From NCBI RefSeq assembly GCF_907165205.1, contig NC_058195.1, forward strand, positions 12,214,001 to 12,278,000: 64,000 nucleotides of DNA, given 5' to 3'. Below the pieces are notes generated by a model. The model saw only the letters and a list, made by a program, of their open reading frames with translations. It made no database searches and was not told the origin of the DNA. Positions 24,664-35,000 of the stretch are shown here, piece after piece (positions within the stretch are counted from its first letter, which is position 1; each line of letters opens with the position of its first letter). This DNA comes from Coccinella septempunctata (lineage: Eukaryota; Arthropoda; Insecta; Coleoptera; Coccinellidae). Made by a program: the position numbers and the translations under genes.

Positions 24664-25912
24664 TAGAGTCTCTCTACCAAAAATTAGACCTGTATATTGA
24701 GGGAATTGTTTAGGACAGCCTGTCAGAATAGTAAAAAAACGATCATTGTACATACGCGAGCGTGTCAGATTAAGATATATGTGGTCAATTACATGTTGAA
24801 AAGTATATATTCTCTCAACCTGACAATTTAAGAGTGAATAAAATGTGTGGGAGCGCTCTAAACTTGCAAAAAAAGTCACGTGTACATTCTCGAGTGCGGT
24901 GGTTTTTTTTCTTATTTTGAAGCTAATGATCCAAGAATAACGGAAAAAATATAATCTGACAGTTTCAGCTAGCCGAAACAATAAAAATTGGCCATAAAGC
25001 TCACAAAAATGAGTGTTTTTGAATTACCTCCTCTCTTGAGCTTCAAATTGTTTTCGCATTCATTATAAAAGTTGTAGAGCATAACATTCTCTACAAATTT
25101 TGTCCGAAGCAATTTTTTCTACGTTTGAACGTTTTTGAGATATATGGCGATGAATGTACATTAGACTGGGTTTCTACATTGACCTTCGCATGTGTGGCTG
25201 AACTCCTCGCACTCATCGCCCTCTAACTCGAAAACGGTTAAGAGTATGTGAAATTGCTTCAGACGAAAATTGTATAGAATTTTATTATGCACAATTTTCA
25301 TAATGGATACAGAAACTATTAGAGGTACAGGAAAGGAGATATTTCAAAAAAATTACATGTTATCATCTTCAAACTGTCAGATTAAGAAGACCCCCCTGAT
25401 AAGTGTCAGATTAATGTGTCAACACGTCTGCAACACCGAGATTAACTATCTGCATGAAAATCTGACGAGTATGTACAAATAACGATTTTTTTGCATTTTC
25501 TAACGACCACTGTGACCTTGCGTCACGTCAGAATTGTCAGTCTCTTGAAAAGTAGCTTCCTTCGGGTCCAGTTAACATATCCTCTAAAAATCTGACACGC
25601 TCGAAAAAAAATTTTTTTTACCATTTTCAACTCTTCCGTACGGTCAGCCCCACCACGCAAACTAACAGATTAACATGTATTTATTAACAAAGACACGTAG
25701 GGCATGTACAGTATCTTAATCTGACACGCTCGAGTATAATATGTACACCTGACGATTTTTTTACATCTTTGAAAACCTGCAGACGCTTTCCTCACTGCTG
25801 AAAGTGCATACATCAAAGAACCTTTTCTTTTACCATCTAATCTTCAAAATCCACTAGACCTCCACGACGCCCGAGTAAATCCCGACTCAACATCGTCGAC
25901 TCCCCAACTATA

Positions 25913-26492
25913 ATAAGTGATTGATTGATGTTGCTGAAGTGCCTTTATCGTAGGATAAATAAATCAATCATAAAATAAAAATCACAGAAATAAATGAAGA
26001 TATTGTAATTAATACCTCTTTCATCGTCATTTTTTCAAGGATGTCGTTCATTAAATAAAGCCGCTGTTGTTCGCGCAGAGTAGTTATTTCTAAAAAGTGA
26101 TTTGAGGGTAAGTTTAGATTAGGCTAATACCAACAAGTACATCACCCTAGGGAAAAATGTTTTGCTATCCAATTGTTGAATAAATCGAGGGTTCAGCTAG
26201 CTTTACGTTAAGCTAAAAGAACCTGAAAGCCAATCGTATCATCCCCTCATAATTTAAGGCTCTCATTTGAACCCACTGTCAATTTTCATTATATAAGCTT
26301 AAAAATGGTTACTGCTAGCTCAACTGTTAAACTGACAGGACCCAGAAGAATCTGACTCTAGAGTTCCTCATTTCACTGTAGGCATTTCCCGTTTCTTTGA
26401 TATTTCCATATCAAAATTTTTCCAATTTTCAGTAATCCTCCTTCCTACCAATCGTATCGATTCTAATACTCCATAAATACACCCTAACTCAC
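25913..26492. other. Probable first-intron sequence
   Basis: It lies just 3' (minus sense) of the splice donor at 26,491-26,492. I see no further coding exon here or in the transposon-rich DNA to position 1, so the intron may extend past the window. Confidence 0.45.
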
Positions 26493-27964
26493 CTGCTGAA
26501 CTGTCCGACAGGCAGAGCAAACCTAAATCCGGAATTGTTTTCGGCAGCATTTTGCACTACTGGTATTTGTCCAGATATAACGTTTGGTGGGGGGTAAGAC
26601 ACATGGGGGAGACCGCTATTAGACACTGAACTTTGCAGGGCATTCCTTGGCCTAGGGTGTGGTATCATATTGGGGGCAACAGGTTGTGGAGGGATCATCC
26701 CTCCGAGCATTTGAGGAGGTGGCATGATAACCGTCTGCGGAATCATGCCCAAATGCGGCAACACCCTGACCCCAGGGGGTGGCTGATGATTCGCCATAAC
26801 CTGATTCCTTTGGAGGGTGTTTGGATGTGATGTGTACGGGGGAGGTAGATGACTATCTAAGATATCCGGAAGGGTTGAAGGGTTTCCATTATTAACTCCG
26901 TTTTCTCCAACAGACCTAGAATGTACAGGGTTGGTTCGACGATTGTGCCTTCTTTCCCTTCTCTCTCTACGTCTCCTATCTTTGTTATTACTCAATTCTC
27001 CGTAACCCAGAGAGCTATCGTCGGTTTGAGCTTCAGTAGACGTGAATGTTCTTTGTGCAACTCTGCTCGGCAAATAAACTGATGACACCGTTTCAGTTGT
27101 AGATGGACTGATTAATTGTGTAGGAGGTTGTTCGGTTTGAACAGTTACCCGACAACTCGTTATCGATGTTCTACACGGACTCGAGGTACTGCTTGAATTT
27201 CTATCAGCTATTGAACCACTTAAAGGCATGATCTGCACGTTTGATACGTTTTTTGCGGTTTGATTGTTCGAACACTCGATCGTTGGTACTGAAGACATCA
27301 CATTCATTGGTACTGCCCTGTAAAAGTTGACGTTGACGTTACTGACGTTATCGTTGATATTGATGTGAGATCCATCGGTCGGTCGTGCAGGTACCACGAG
27401 GGAGTTCTTATTCCAAATTTCAGTACCCAGATTCTGGCCTATGGATGACGGTGAGCTTAATCTGAAATCGGTACTGTTGGAGGCACCGCAGTGGTTCCAA
27501 GTTGGTTCAGCTTTCACGGCTGTCATCGTAGCAGTACCCCCGAGATTGATGTTGGTTCCAACGTTCACATTATTAGGTAATTGAAGTTGAGGGACCTTAA
27601 CAGGTGTCGTTTGAGGTTCCGACGCATTTCTGGCGTGAAACGGGTGAATGGTACTCGTTTTGTTCTTGGAGGTTGTCGATGAAGGTACGGACGTCTGCCT
27701 CGGATGGCACGGTGGTAGTCCGACAACGTTTATAAAGCTCAAGTTCCCCAACGAAGTCGATTTATTGAACGGATAGGGCCGTGGAGGATTTCTAAGATTA
27801 GCAGAGACGGAAGCATCGCTGTTACTTTCGTTGTCGAGACTGAAACCGAGGGCATTGCGATTCGACGACGGGATGAAGGAGGCTCTCAGCTCGTCGTTGC
27901 TCTGTTTGCCATCATCCAAAGAAGACCGACAGTTTTTCTGGTCGATTCCGATTCCAACTTGCAT
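26493..27964 (-). CDS. Unidentified low-complexity protein, large 5' coding exon (partial gene)
   Basis: One open exon encodes about 490 residues and stops at a canonical donor (AGCAG|GTGAGT), so the protein continues in exons I cannot find. I start at MQVGIGIDQ because the frame is closed by TAA just upstream and the earlier GTG is not a likely start. The protein is rich in Ser, Asn, Pro and Thr. Near its end come a basic block (DRRRRERRERRHNRR), a PPxY motif (LPPPYTS) that could bind WW domains, and a proline/methionine-rich stretch (QTVIMPPPQMLGGMIPPQP). There is no signal peptide, membrane segment or folded domain that I recognise. The composition suits a disordered regulatory or adaptor region. 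I cannot name the family. Confidence 0.7.
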
Positions 27965-27989
27965 ATCACTGTCACTGATAAACACGAAA

Positions 27990-28160
27990 ACATTACAGTG
28001 GTCCGAACAAACGCGCAGCGTATACCGTCACAAGTTAAGTCACTCAGACTGACTTAAGCGAGTGGTTCGGCTTTCAACCTACTTGCGATGGAATTAGACT
28101 CGGGTCACGTGATCGGATGGTGAGGAGCTATTGGCGCGGCGTACCCTTACTTACAACTTT
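27990..28160 (-). promoter_or_regulatory. Likely promoter / 5' UTR of the 26.5-kb gene
   Basis: A local GC-rich, non-repetitive island directly upstream of the start. It contains TTAAGTCA-7 bp-TGACTTAA (28,035-28,057), an inverted pair of AP-1-like half sites, and the E-box CACGTG near 28,106. No TATA box is evident. Confidence 0.4.
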
Positions 28161-29193
28161 CAACAGAGGTATACGATGTAGGTCTGCACGATGCACGGCT
28201 AGCTGAAACTGTCCAGCATCTTTTACCTGAATGAAGATGGGTTCACTATTGATAGGTAGAAAGCTATGCATTTTGCTTGTACACAATGGAATCGGCGCAA
28301 CCAACGCGTGTATTATCTTCTTCAGATAGAATGGTTTCGGAATTTAGGACGGATAAGATGTTATATATGAACTTTTCATAGCTCACATTCTGAAACATTC
28401 GGTCTGATTATAAGAAAAAAAAATACAATACATACTTAAGATTTTGCATATAACAGACCACAGACCGATTGCACAGTGAGCTCATGAAGTAATTTTGAAT
28501 TACATTGCTGTAGGTTTGCAGCTTTAGCAAAGAAACCATCTGTTCAGCTTGTTCGAATTCATAACTAGTGTGGTACTTCAAGCAAGTGCTTACTCAAGTT
28601 ACCAAATGATGGACACCAGATATCGCACCATATAGTTATCCAAACAAAAGAAATTTACTATTTCTGAGTATTAAAATGTGGAGTTTTTCTTCAAGGATGA
28701 ACTCCCAAACAAAAGTACTAATAATTCATATAGGACATAGGTGCATCACAAGGTTTGTTGCGAAAAAACATTTCCTCTTTTATGACTTGAAATGAAATTT
28801 GTTCGAAAAATCTGCATACATAAAGGGCAAAAAATAATGATTAATACTCAATGCCACTATATACTACAAATTCAAAGAGTCCAACTCTTACTATGTTATA
28901 CTTTATTAATTAATTAATTGGTTACTTTGGCTGAATGCCACTCTGTTTGAAACATCCACACAATTTTAGTGTCATGATTTAGCTTGTTATTCTAGAGGAA
29001 TTTTTGTTTTTCCAAGGGAGGCTTAGCTCATTATGGAAAATTCAAATGGCTATATCTTTTTATCTATGCTGAACAGGAAAAATATTAAAGGAAAGAGTGC
29101 TGGTTCAAACTGACAATAAATAATTCACTACTCCAGGTTTACATAAAATTTTACACTAATTTCATTCATTCATTCATTCATCATTAATATATA
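28161..29193. other. Intergenic sequence with a MITE fragment
   Basis: Mostly unremarkable AT-rich DNA. At 28,915-29,100 there is a diverged piece of MITE family B (TTTGGCTGAATGCCACTCTG; AATGGCTATATCTTTTTATC). A short (TTCA)n run lies at 29,160-29,181. Confidence 0.4.
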
Positions 29194-29852
29194 CAGAGTG
29201 TTCCAAAACTAGTGAATCAAACGTCACACCACAATAGAGTAGACCAAATACTATCAAATGACACCAACATTAGTTCGGCCAAAAAGGTACAGTTTCCATA
29301 ATAATTAGAATTTTATGTAAATACCTGCAATTGCCGATTTTCGAATTATTTTTTTCAATCACAGAGCCAATTTGTGATTAAGGATAACGTCTCTCATCCA
29401 TATTGATCCTAGATTATTGTATTATCACCCCTAATTATAATTATTCTGAGTAATTAATCAAAAACCTCAGTAAATGTAGATTGAAACAATTTTTTTTTCC
29501 ACATAATTTTAATTATCTAGAGGGGATTATTCTGAGTTATAGAAATATGAAAATTTTGTAAAAATTTTTTTTTTATTTACATTTACTGAGCTTTCCGATT
29601 ACTACTCAGAATAATTTCAATTGGGGGTGATAATACAATAATCTAGGCTGAAGTCGCCATCCTTAATCACAAACTGGCCCTGTGATTGAAAAAATAGTTC
29701 GAAAATCGGCAATTTTAGGTATTTTCATAAAAATCTAATTATTTTGGAAACAGTACATTTTCGCTGAACTAATGTTGGTTTCATTCAATAGTACATATTT
29801 GGTATACTCTATCGTGGCGTGACGTTTGATTCACTAGATTTGGGACACCCTG
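29194..29852. mobile_element. Hairpin MITE, arms >200 bp
   Basis: It runs CAGAGTGTTCCAAAACTAGT to ACTAGATTTGGGACACCCTG with TA at both sides (29,192-29,193; 29,853-29,854). The arms pair through AACGTCACACCACAATAGAG, ATGACACCAACATTAGTTC, GAAAATCGGCAATT and GGGGTGATAATACAATAATC. Only a small centre is unpaired, so a transcript would form one long stem. Confidence 0.8.
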
Positions 29853-30003
29853 TATAATCTAGGTGTTACTCACATTTTTACAAAGACAGAATTATTTTGG
29901 GATTATGTTTTAACTGGCAATTATAATATTCCATAGAATTTATAAGTTTAGGGGGATTATAAGTTCCTGGTAAATAATGCAGTTCTAAAATTTCAAAAAT
30001 ATC

Positions 30004-30009
30004 TTTATT
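30004..30009 (-). terminator. Poly(A) signal of ZNHIT3
   Basis: AATAAA on the minus strand, 57 bases beyond the stop codon. Confidence 0.7.
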
Positions 30010-30065
30010 ATATTTACATATATACAAGGGTCTTTGGTTGGTTGTATATCTGATATAGCAATGGT

Positions 30066-30614
30066 TTACGAAGATTCCATTTTTATTGTCTCCATACATA
30101 CATCCACATATTCAACGAAGAGTGGTTCTTGCATAGCTTTGTGCATTATCAATTCAGGATCAGGCGAGTCGTCAATTAATTTAAGAAGCTCCCTTAAATG
30201 GGGATTCCGGAGTAGATCGGCCAGAGGTTTCGAATGACCTGAAAATAAAATTAGGGATAAGAAAAATTTATCGATAGAACAACAGTTATTTTCAATTTTT
30301 AATTCATGCATTAATGAAATGGGTGTGTACTCACGTAGCATATCCAATTTTTCTGGAGGTACTTCGCAGTATATAGATTCCTTCTCAGTTGGTGGGGGAA
30401 TGTTTTCTTTTTTAGGTTGGGGATCGGATACATTGCTCGACTTCTTGATGCACTTGGACTTATGTTGCCCGAAGCAGTTTTTAGAACAACTGAAAGATAA
30501 ACATATTTAATAAGAAAAGTAGGATATATTGAAACAAAATCAAACATACTATACTATGAGGCAAGTTGGACATCTGTATTTTTTATCAGAAATACCACAT
30601 ATTTCGCACTTCAT
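30066..30614 (-). CDS. ZNHIT3: HIT-type zinc-finger protein ZNHIT3
   Basis: Three exons (30,550-30,614; 30,335-30,489; 30,066-30,238) join in frame to 130 residues. The N-terminus is a complete zf-HIT finger: CEIC, CPTC, YCSKNC and HKSKC supply the eight ligands, beginning three residues from the start. The C-terminus (LADLLRNPHLRELLKLID and KAMQEPLFVEYVDVC) matches the conserved ZNHIT3 tail. ZNHIT3 works with NUFIP1 in assembling box C/D snoRNPs and was first described as thyroid-receptor interactor TRIP3 (family knowledge). The first donor must be GTATA|GTATGT, which restores VYCSKNC; a GTATAG four codons-bases earlier would break the frame. The length is close to the human protein (about 155), shorter in the linker. 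Confidence 0.93.
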
Positions 30615-30728
30615 ATTTAACATTCTTCAGAAACACACAAATTCTTTCAATGTACTCTTCAACAGTGTCTTAGTAGAGATTACAGAGGTTTTTAGTTGCC
30701 TGCTCTCAAGTTGACAGTAAGAAGAAAA

Positions 30729-30765
30729 GTAAGGTTAGGTTAGGTTAGCTGAGGTTAGAAAGGTT
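30729..30765 (+). repeat. Short GGTTA (insect telomere-like) repeat
   Basis: AAGGTTAGGTTAGGTTAGCT, then GAGGTTAG and AAGGTTA: three perfect TTAGG units plus degenerate ones. It sits about 120 bp upstream of the ZNHIT3 start, so it may be promoter-associated rather than telomeric. Confidence 0.7.
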
Positions 30766-31271
30766 ATTTCATAGAACATTTAAAAAAATTTCATTGCTCT
30801 TGTGCTTTTCTTCTTCTTTATCGACCTTCTCGACGAGTTTCCGAGCAAATATTTCTAATCTTTGTTTCCGAGATTTTAGAGTTAGGTTAATATATATAAT
30901 CTTTGGAGTCCAAGAAACACCCTTTCCGTAGAGGTATCGAACGATCGAAGCCCGAGAAGTCGCCTAAAATAATTTCGGATTACCCACCCTAAGGAGATCG
31001 TACGAAACCCTATGGGAAACCAGGGATAGGCTATGTTTCGTCACGAAGGACCAAATTAACAGGTGATTATACTCTTGCCCACTTTTACGACCATCATATA
31101 CCCGAAAATTGCGTAAGGAAAAGGCGGAATATTTGACATTTCCCAATTTCATTTTGCCATTCGCTGTGAAAGGAAAACTATCTAACATCAGTCGAATCCA
31201 TAGACCTAATAAAATCAAAGATATTACACTTAAATAATAGCTTTGAATAAAATATGCATTATTAGGTCTAT

Positions 31272-31490
31272 GGTCGAATCACAAGTGTCATCTGTGAGAC
31301 AAAGCACAAGCATAAAGTAAGTCCACGGCCTTCTAAACCCCTTTTGTCTTTAGAAGGCCGTGGTAAGTCAATGGGTGTGTTCTGTGAGCACAAGTGCTCT
31401 GTAATCTGTGCACAAGTGTCATCTTTGGGACGAAGCACAAGTGTCATCTATGTGCAAAGCATAAGTGTCATCTATGTGACGATCGATGAT
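31272..31490 (+). repeat. Imperfect tandem repeat of CACAAGTGTCATCTGTGAGA type
   Basis: About six copies of (AG)CACAAGTGTCATCTxTGxGAC occur around the stem-loop, which interrupts the array after the second copy. Unit length is roughly 22-25 bp. Confidence 0.7.
31323..31363. repeat. Perfect 15-bp stem-loop
   Basis: CCACGGCCTTCTAAA at 31,323-31,337 pairs exactly with TTTAGAAGGCCGTGG at 31,349-31,363, with an 11-base loop. It is unusually GC-rich for this AT-rich surrounding. Confidence 0.85.
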
Positions 31491-32077
31491 CAAAAAAAAT
31501 TTAAACAGAGCGGCGTGTTTTACATCAAAGGGGATCATAAAGGGGGTAATACTCCCCCCACCCCAACCGGTGGGAAGAGGTGATTTGCCCGAGAAGGCGA
31601 ATAAGCCTGTAAAGGCGAATTTACGCTTACTAGTACATATTCTGAAAGGATAACTCCACTAGTAATAGGGACCCCCATATTTTTCTGCATTTTTCGAAAG
31701 TGAACTCTCGACACGCGTATCTCAAAATGATATTTCAATTTGACCGTCAATTAAACGTCTAGATAGGTAGGACGTTGCCTATGAATTAGGCGTCATGTGG
31801 ACTTCAACTCTGAGCTTAATATGACGTTTGACATGACCTATTCCCTTCGTCATTTGCTGCCTTAGAAATGAAAAAAAAAATAAGTGTGTCTTTCAATATT
31901 TTCATCTATTTTTATAAATAAAAATACATTAATATAATTATGCACAATATTTACACTGAAAATTATTTACAATATTTACACTCAAAATTATTTACAATAT
32001 TTACAGGGAATATTATTTACAATAAAGGTTCCCGATAACGACTTTATATTATTTACAATTTCTACTATAATATATTC

Positions 32078-35000
32078 TCAAAAATCCATGTCCCAATTGC
32101 TGGTTTCAGTCGATGGTTGTACCTCCTCCAAATCGACAGTGTCGAAATGAGATAAATCCGAAGAGTCTCTCAGTAGTGGCACTAGGATTCTTGGTGCGGG
32201 CATAATCCGGGATCTGAGTGCAGCCCAGTCAAATTCCTCGAACCACCTGTACAAAATAAATAAGTTATTATCAGATACTTATCTCAAATTGTGATTTAAA
32301 TACGTGGAGAAAGAAAAACGTCTAAGCAGTGATTGATAATAAATTCTTGCTGGTATGAATAATCGGGTAATTAAAAAAAACTGCAGCCGTCTAGAAATTG
32401 ATATTTTCGGTATCAGAGCTAGCTGCCGAAAATGCCGACTTTCTAAATAAAACTAAATTGGAAAACCTGTTACCGGTCGTTCTCATATCTCCCTAATACA
32501 CTTATTAGTAACATATGTAGGTATAGTATTAAACATAGCTAGGGGTTACTTACTTGTGTTGTCTGATCTGGTCTATATTTTTATACCCAATCCTGTGATC
32601 CGGTTTCCTCCTACATAGTTTTCTCACCAAATCTTCAGCATCAAGTTCTCTGATGAGAACGGAGAAATAAACATCATCAATTCCCTCCAAAATGCTTTCG
32701 AAGACTTTGAGTATATCGTCAGAGCTGAACGGCAAGCTAAAAAACGAATAGGTAGAGTCAGAGAGTGATAGTACAGACTACAACTTCATTCTTCAATATA
32801 CAGGATGAATCTTTGACTTGTCGAAGATTCGATAAGGTTGAAAAGACATAGATTGTTGAAAATCCATTTCATCAGTTTCGAGTTATATCTCAGGAATGAT
32901 TCTATAAATTAAAGGATTTTTAAAATATAGTTTATCAATCAGGCTCCTTTCCCGGACAAGAAATTTCACAGTTTCTTCATTATGACCATTACATACCATA
33001 AACCATAAAGATACCTGAAATCCAAACGAAAAGAACCCAACTCTTTAAAAGTGAGTTAAACGCTCACTAATGAATATTTGTTTTGGAAGATGAAAGTATA
33101 AGTTTTCGAGTGATTTGATGATCAAAAATAAAAAATATCTGTGAAATCTGCATGGATGCTTTGGCTGAATGCAACTCTGTTTAAAAGATTCACAAATGTT
33201 TTCTTGTCATAGCTTGAAGGAAATTTAGTTTTTCCAATGGTGACATAGCGCATTATGAAATCTTAAAATAGCTATATCTTTTTGTTAAGGCCGAATCGGT
33301 AAAAATGGTAAGGGAAAAGAGTGTAAGTCTAGACCTCTGAAACTGAAAAATGATATTTTGACGATTTCGAAAAGTTCTCATAACTTTTTTGGCTTTTCAG
33401 TTAGAGATCTGAAACTTGAACCTTCTTAGGCACTTTTACACGTAGAACCTACAGATAAAAGGTTTTTTTTTCTAATTGAAAAATAACAAATTCAATAAAA
33501 GTTTGCATTTAAAAAAATGCAAAAAAAAAAGTTCGCCTAAAGATTCGAAATGAAAAAATATTTTGGGCTCGTCAGTGGATTCTACACGTAGAAAGTGCCT
33601 GTAGAAGGTTCAAGTTTCAAATCTGCAACTTTAAAGACAAAAAGGTTATGAGAACTTTTCGAAATCGTCAAAATCTCATTTTTTGCTACTACATAACTCC
33701 AAAACGAAGAATCGTAGGAGGCTACGATTTTCACTATTCTTTGTTTCTTTGAAAAAGAGCTCGAAAATGTGTCATCCGGTGTCTTCTAGCTGCTATAGTT
33801 CTCGAGATCCCCTCAGTAGACAACGAATTTTGCCCACCCTGTACAAGCCAAAGATTCACCTTGTATTTTCATCATTTATTTCCGGAGATGAAAAGTTGTT
33901 GTTTGTGTGTGTGTTTCGAGAGTTTTTGAGAATTTGAATACTTACTCCCCACAGAGCAGTTCGTAGACCATTACCCCTAAGGACCAGTAGTCTACCCCTC
34001 TATCGTGACCCAAGTTGAGTACCATTTCTGGAGAGAAGTACTCGGCGGTTCCACAGTAACTGAACGATCTTCCTGTATAACCGAGCTGCTTTGAGAGTCC
34101 GAAATCAGTGAGTTTGACGTAGCCCTTTCTGTCAACCACAAGGTTCTCAGGTTTCAAGTCCCTGAAAAAAAAAATCAAAATTGTAGAAATTCATTTCATC
34201 CCTATTCATTGTATTGATGAGCGTGAAATAATGGGACCAGCACTTTTCAACATTTTTTTCTTGTTGAATCATGTATTTTTTCTGCTTTGTGACTTCGATA
34301 TTTTTCCATATTCTTCCAAAGATATTACACAGAATTTGTGAAATGTGCCGACACTTATCGCAAAAGTGGGTTTCAACCCTCTTGTTTCCAGGAAAAACGA
34401 ATTTAGGAAAGAAAAGGCGCAGCAATTTCAATTTTTCTTATCCATATTGTTGAAAAAATATATGCTACATGTATAACTACTTGTTTGAAATTGTTATTAA
34501 ATAAAACGTTCTAATTTCTTCACTAAGAAAAAGAGAGAGCGATGCGACAACTTTTTTCTAAAATATTTATTTTTCGTAGAATTAAAAATATTTTTCTGTA
34601 AATCTCAGAAGCAAAACGTGTAGGCACAATTTTTTTAATATGCTTCCATTGAGACAAGTGGACATGTTTTGGTGTAACTTTTCATTCAAATTCGCAATTT
34701 CCCGGAAAATCCTACGAATTTTCGTGTAAATATTTGCGGCACAAGTAAACAAAAGCGAAGCACTTAATTTATCGCTTATTTTTGAGAAAAAAAACAGAAC
34801 TGTGCGTTAGTACAATATATTACAGTAGTTTATATATATATATATTATATTATTTATATTATATATAGATTATTTTCGCTGAAATATCGATAAATATGTG
34901 TATATCTGTTGCAGCCATACGTTGTATGCCTTATCAGAAATGTACTGTACCATATGCACGTAATATTCAGGAATTCAGTACCAAATTGAATGCGTTTGGG

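Larger units (their letters stand above)
19845..25912. mobile_element. Outer inverted-repeat element hosting a nested foldback element
   Basis: The left end TATAGTCGGGGAGCCC..CGGGATTTACTCGAGCG (19,845-19,889) matches the reverse complement of the right end (25,868-25,912) at roughly 36 of 45 positions. Between the nested element and the right end lie scattered copies of GAGCGTGTCAGATTAA in both orientations (24,757, 25,596, 25,718 and a diverged one near 19,882). These are plausible transposase-binding subterminal repeats. There is no coding capacity. I cannot assign a superfamily, and the target duplication is at most TA. Confidence 0.55.
30766..32077. other. Intergenic region with hairpins and short tandem repeats
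   Basis: An inverted pair CATAGACCTAATAA / TTATTAGGTCTATG (31,198-31,211 and 31,258-31,271) precedes the stem-loop and tandem repeats listed below. The minus-strand frame ending at 30,964 has no recognisable similarity. Downstream of 31,900 the DNA is AT-rich with a tandem ATTTACAATATTTACA motif next to the kinase stop codon. Confidence 0.5.

Noticed and set aside
24517..24981. Minus-strand frame of 154 codons
   Set aside because: It crosses the foldback element's right terminus and target site, so it is a chance frame across two transposons.
34147..34431. Extension of the kinase exon frame upstream (FCDKCRHISQI..)
   Set aside because: The acceptor at 34,162-34,164 fits exactly with the preceding exon phase, so this is intron.
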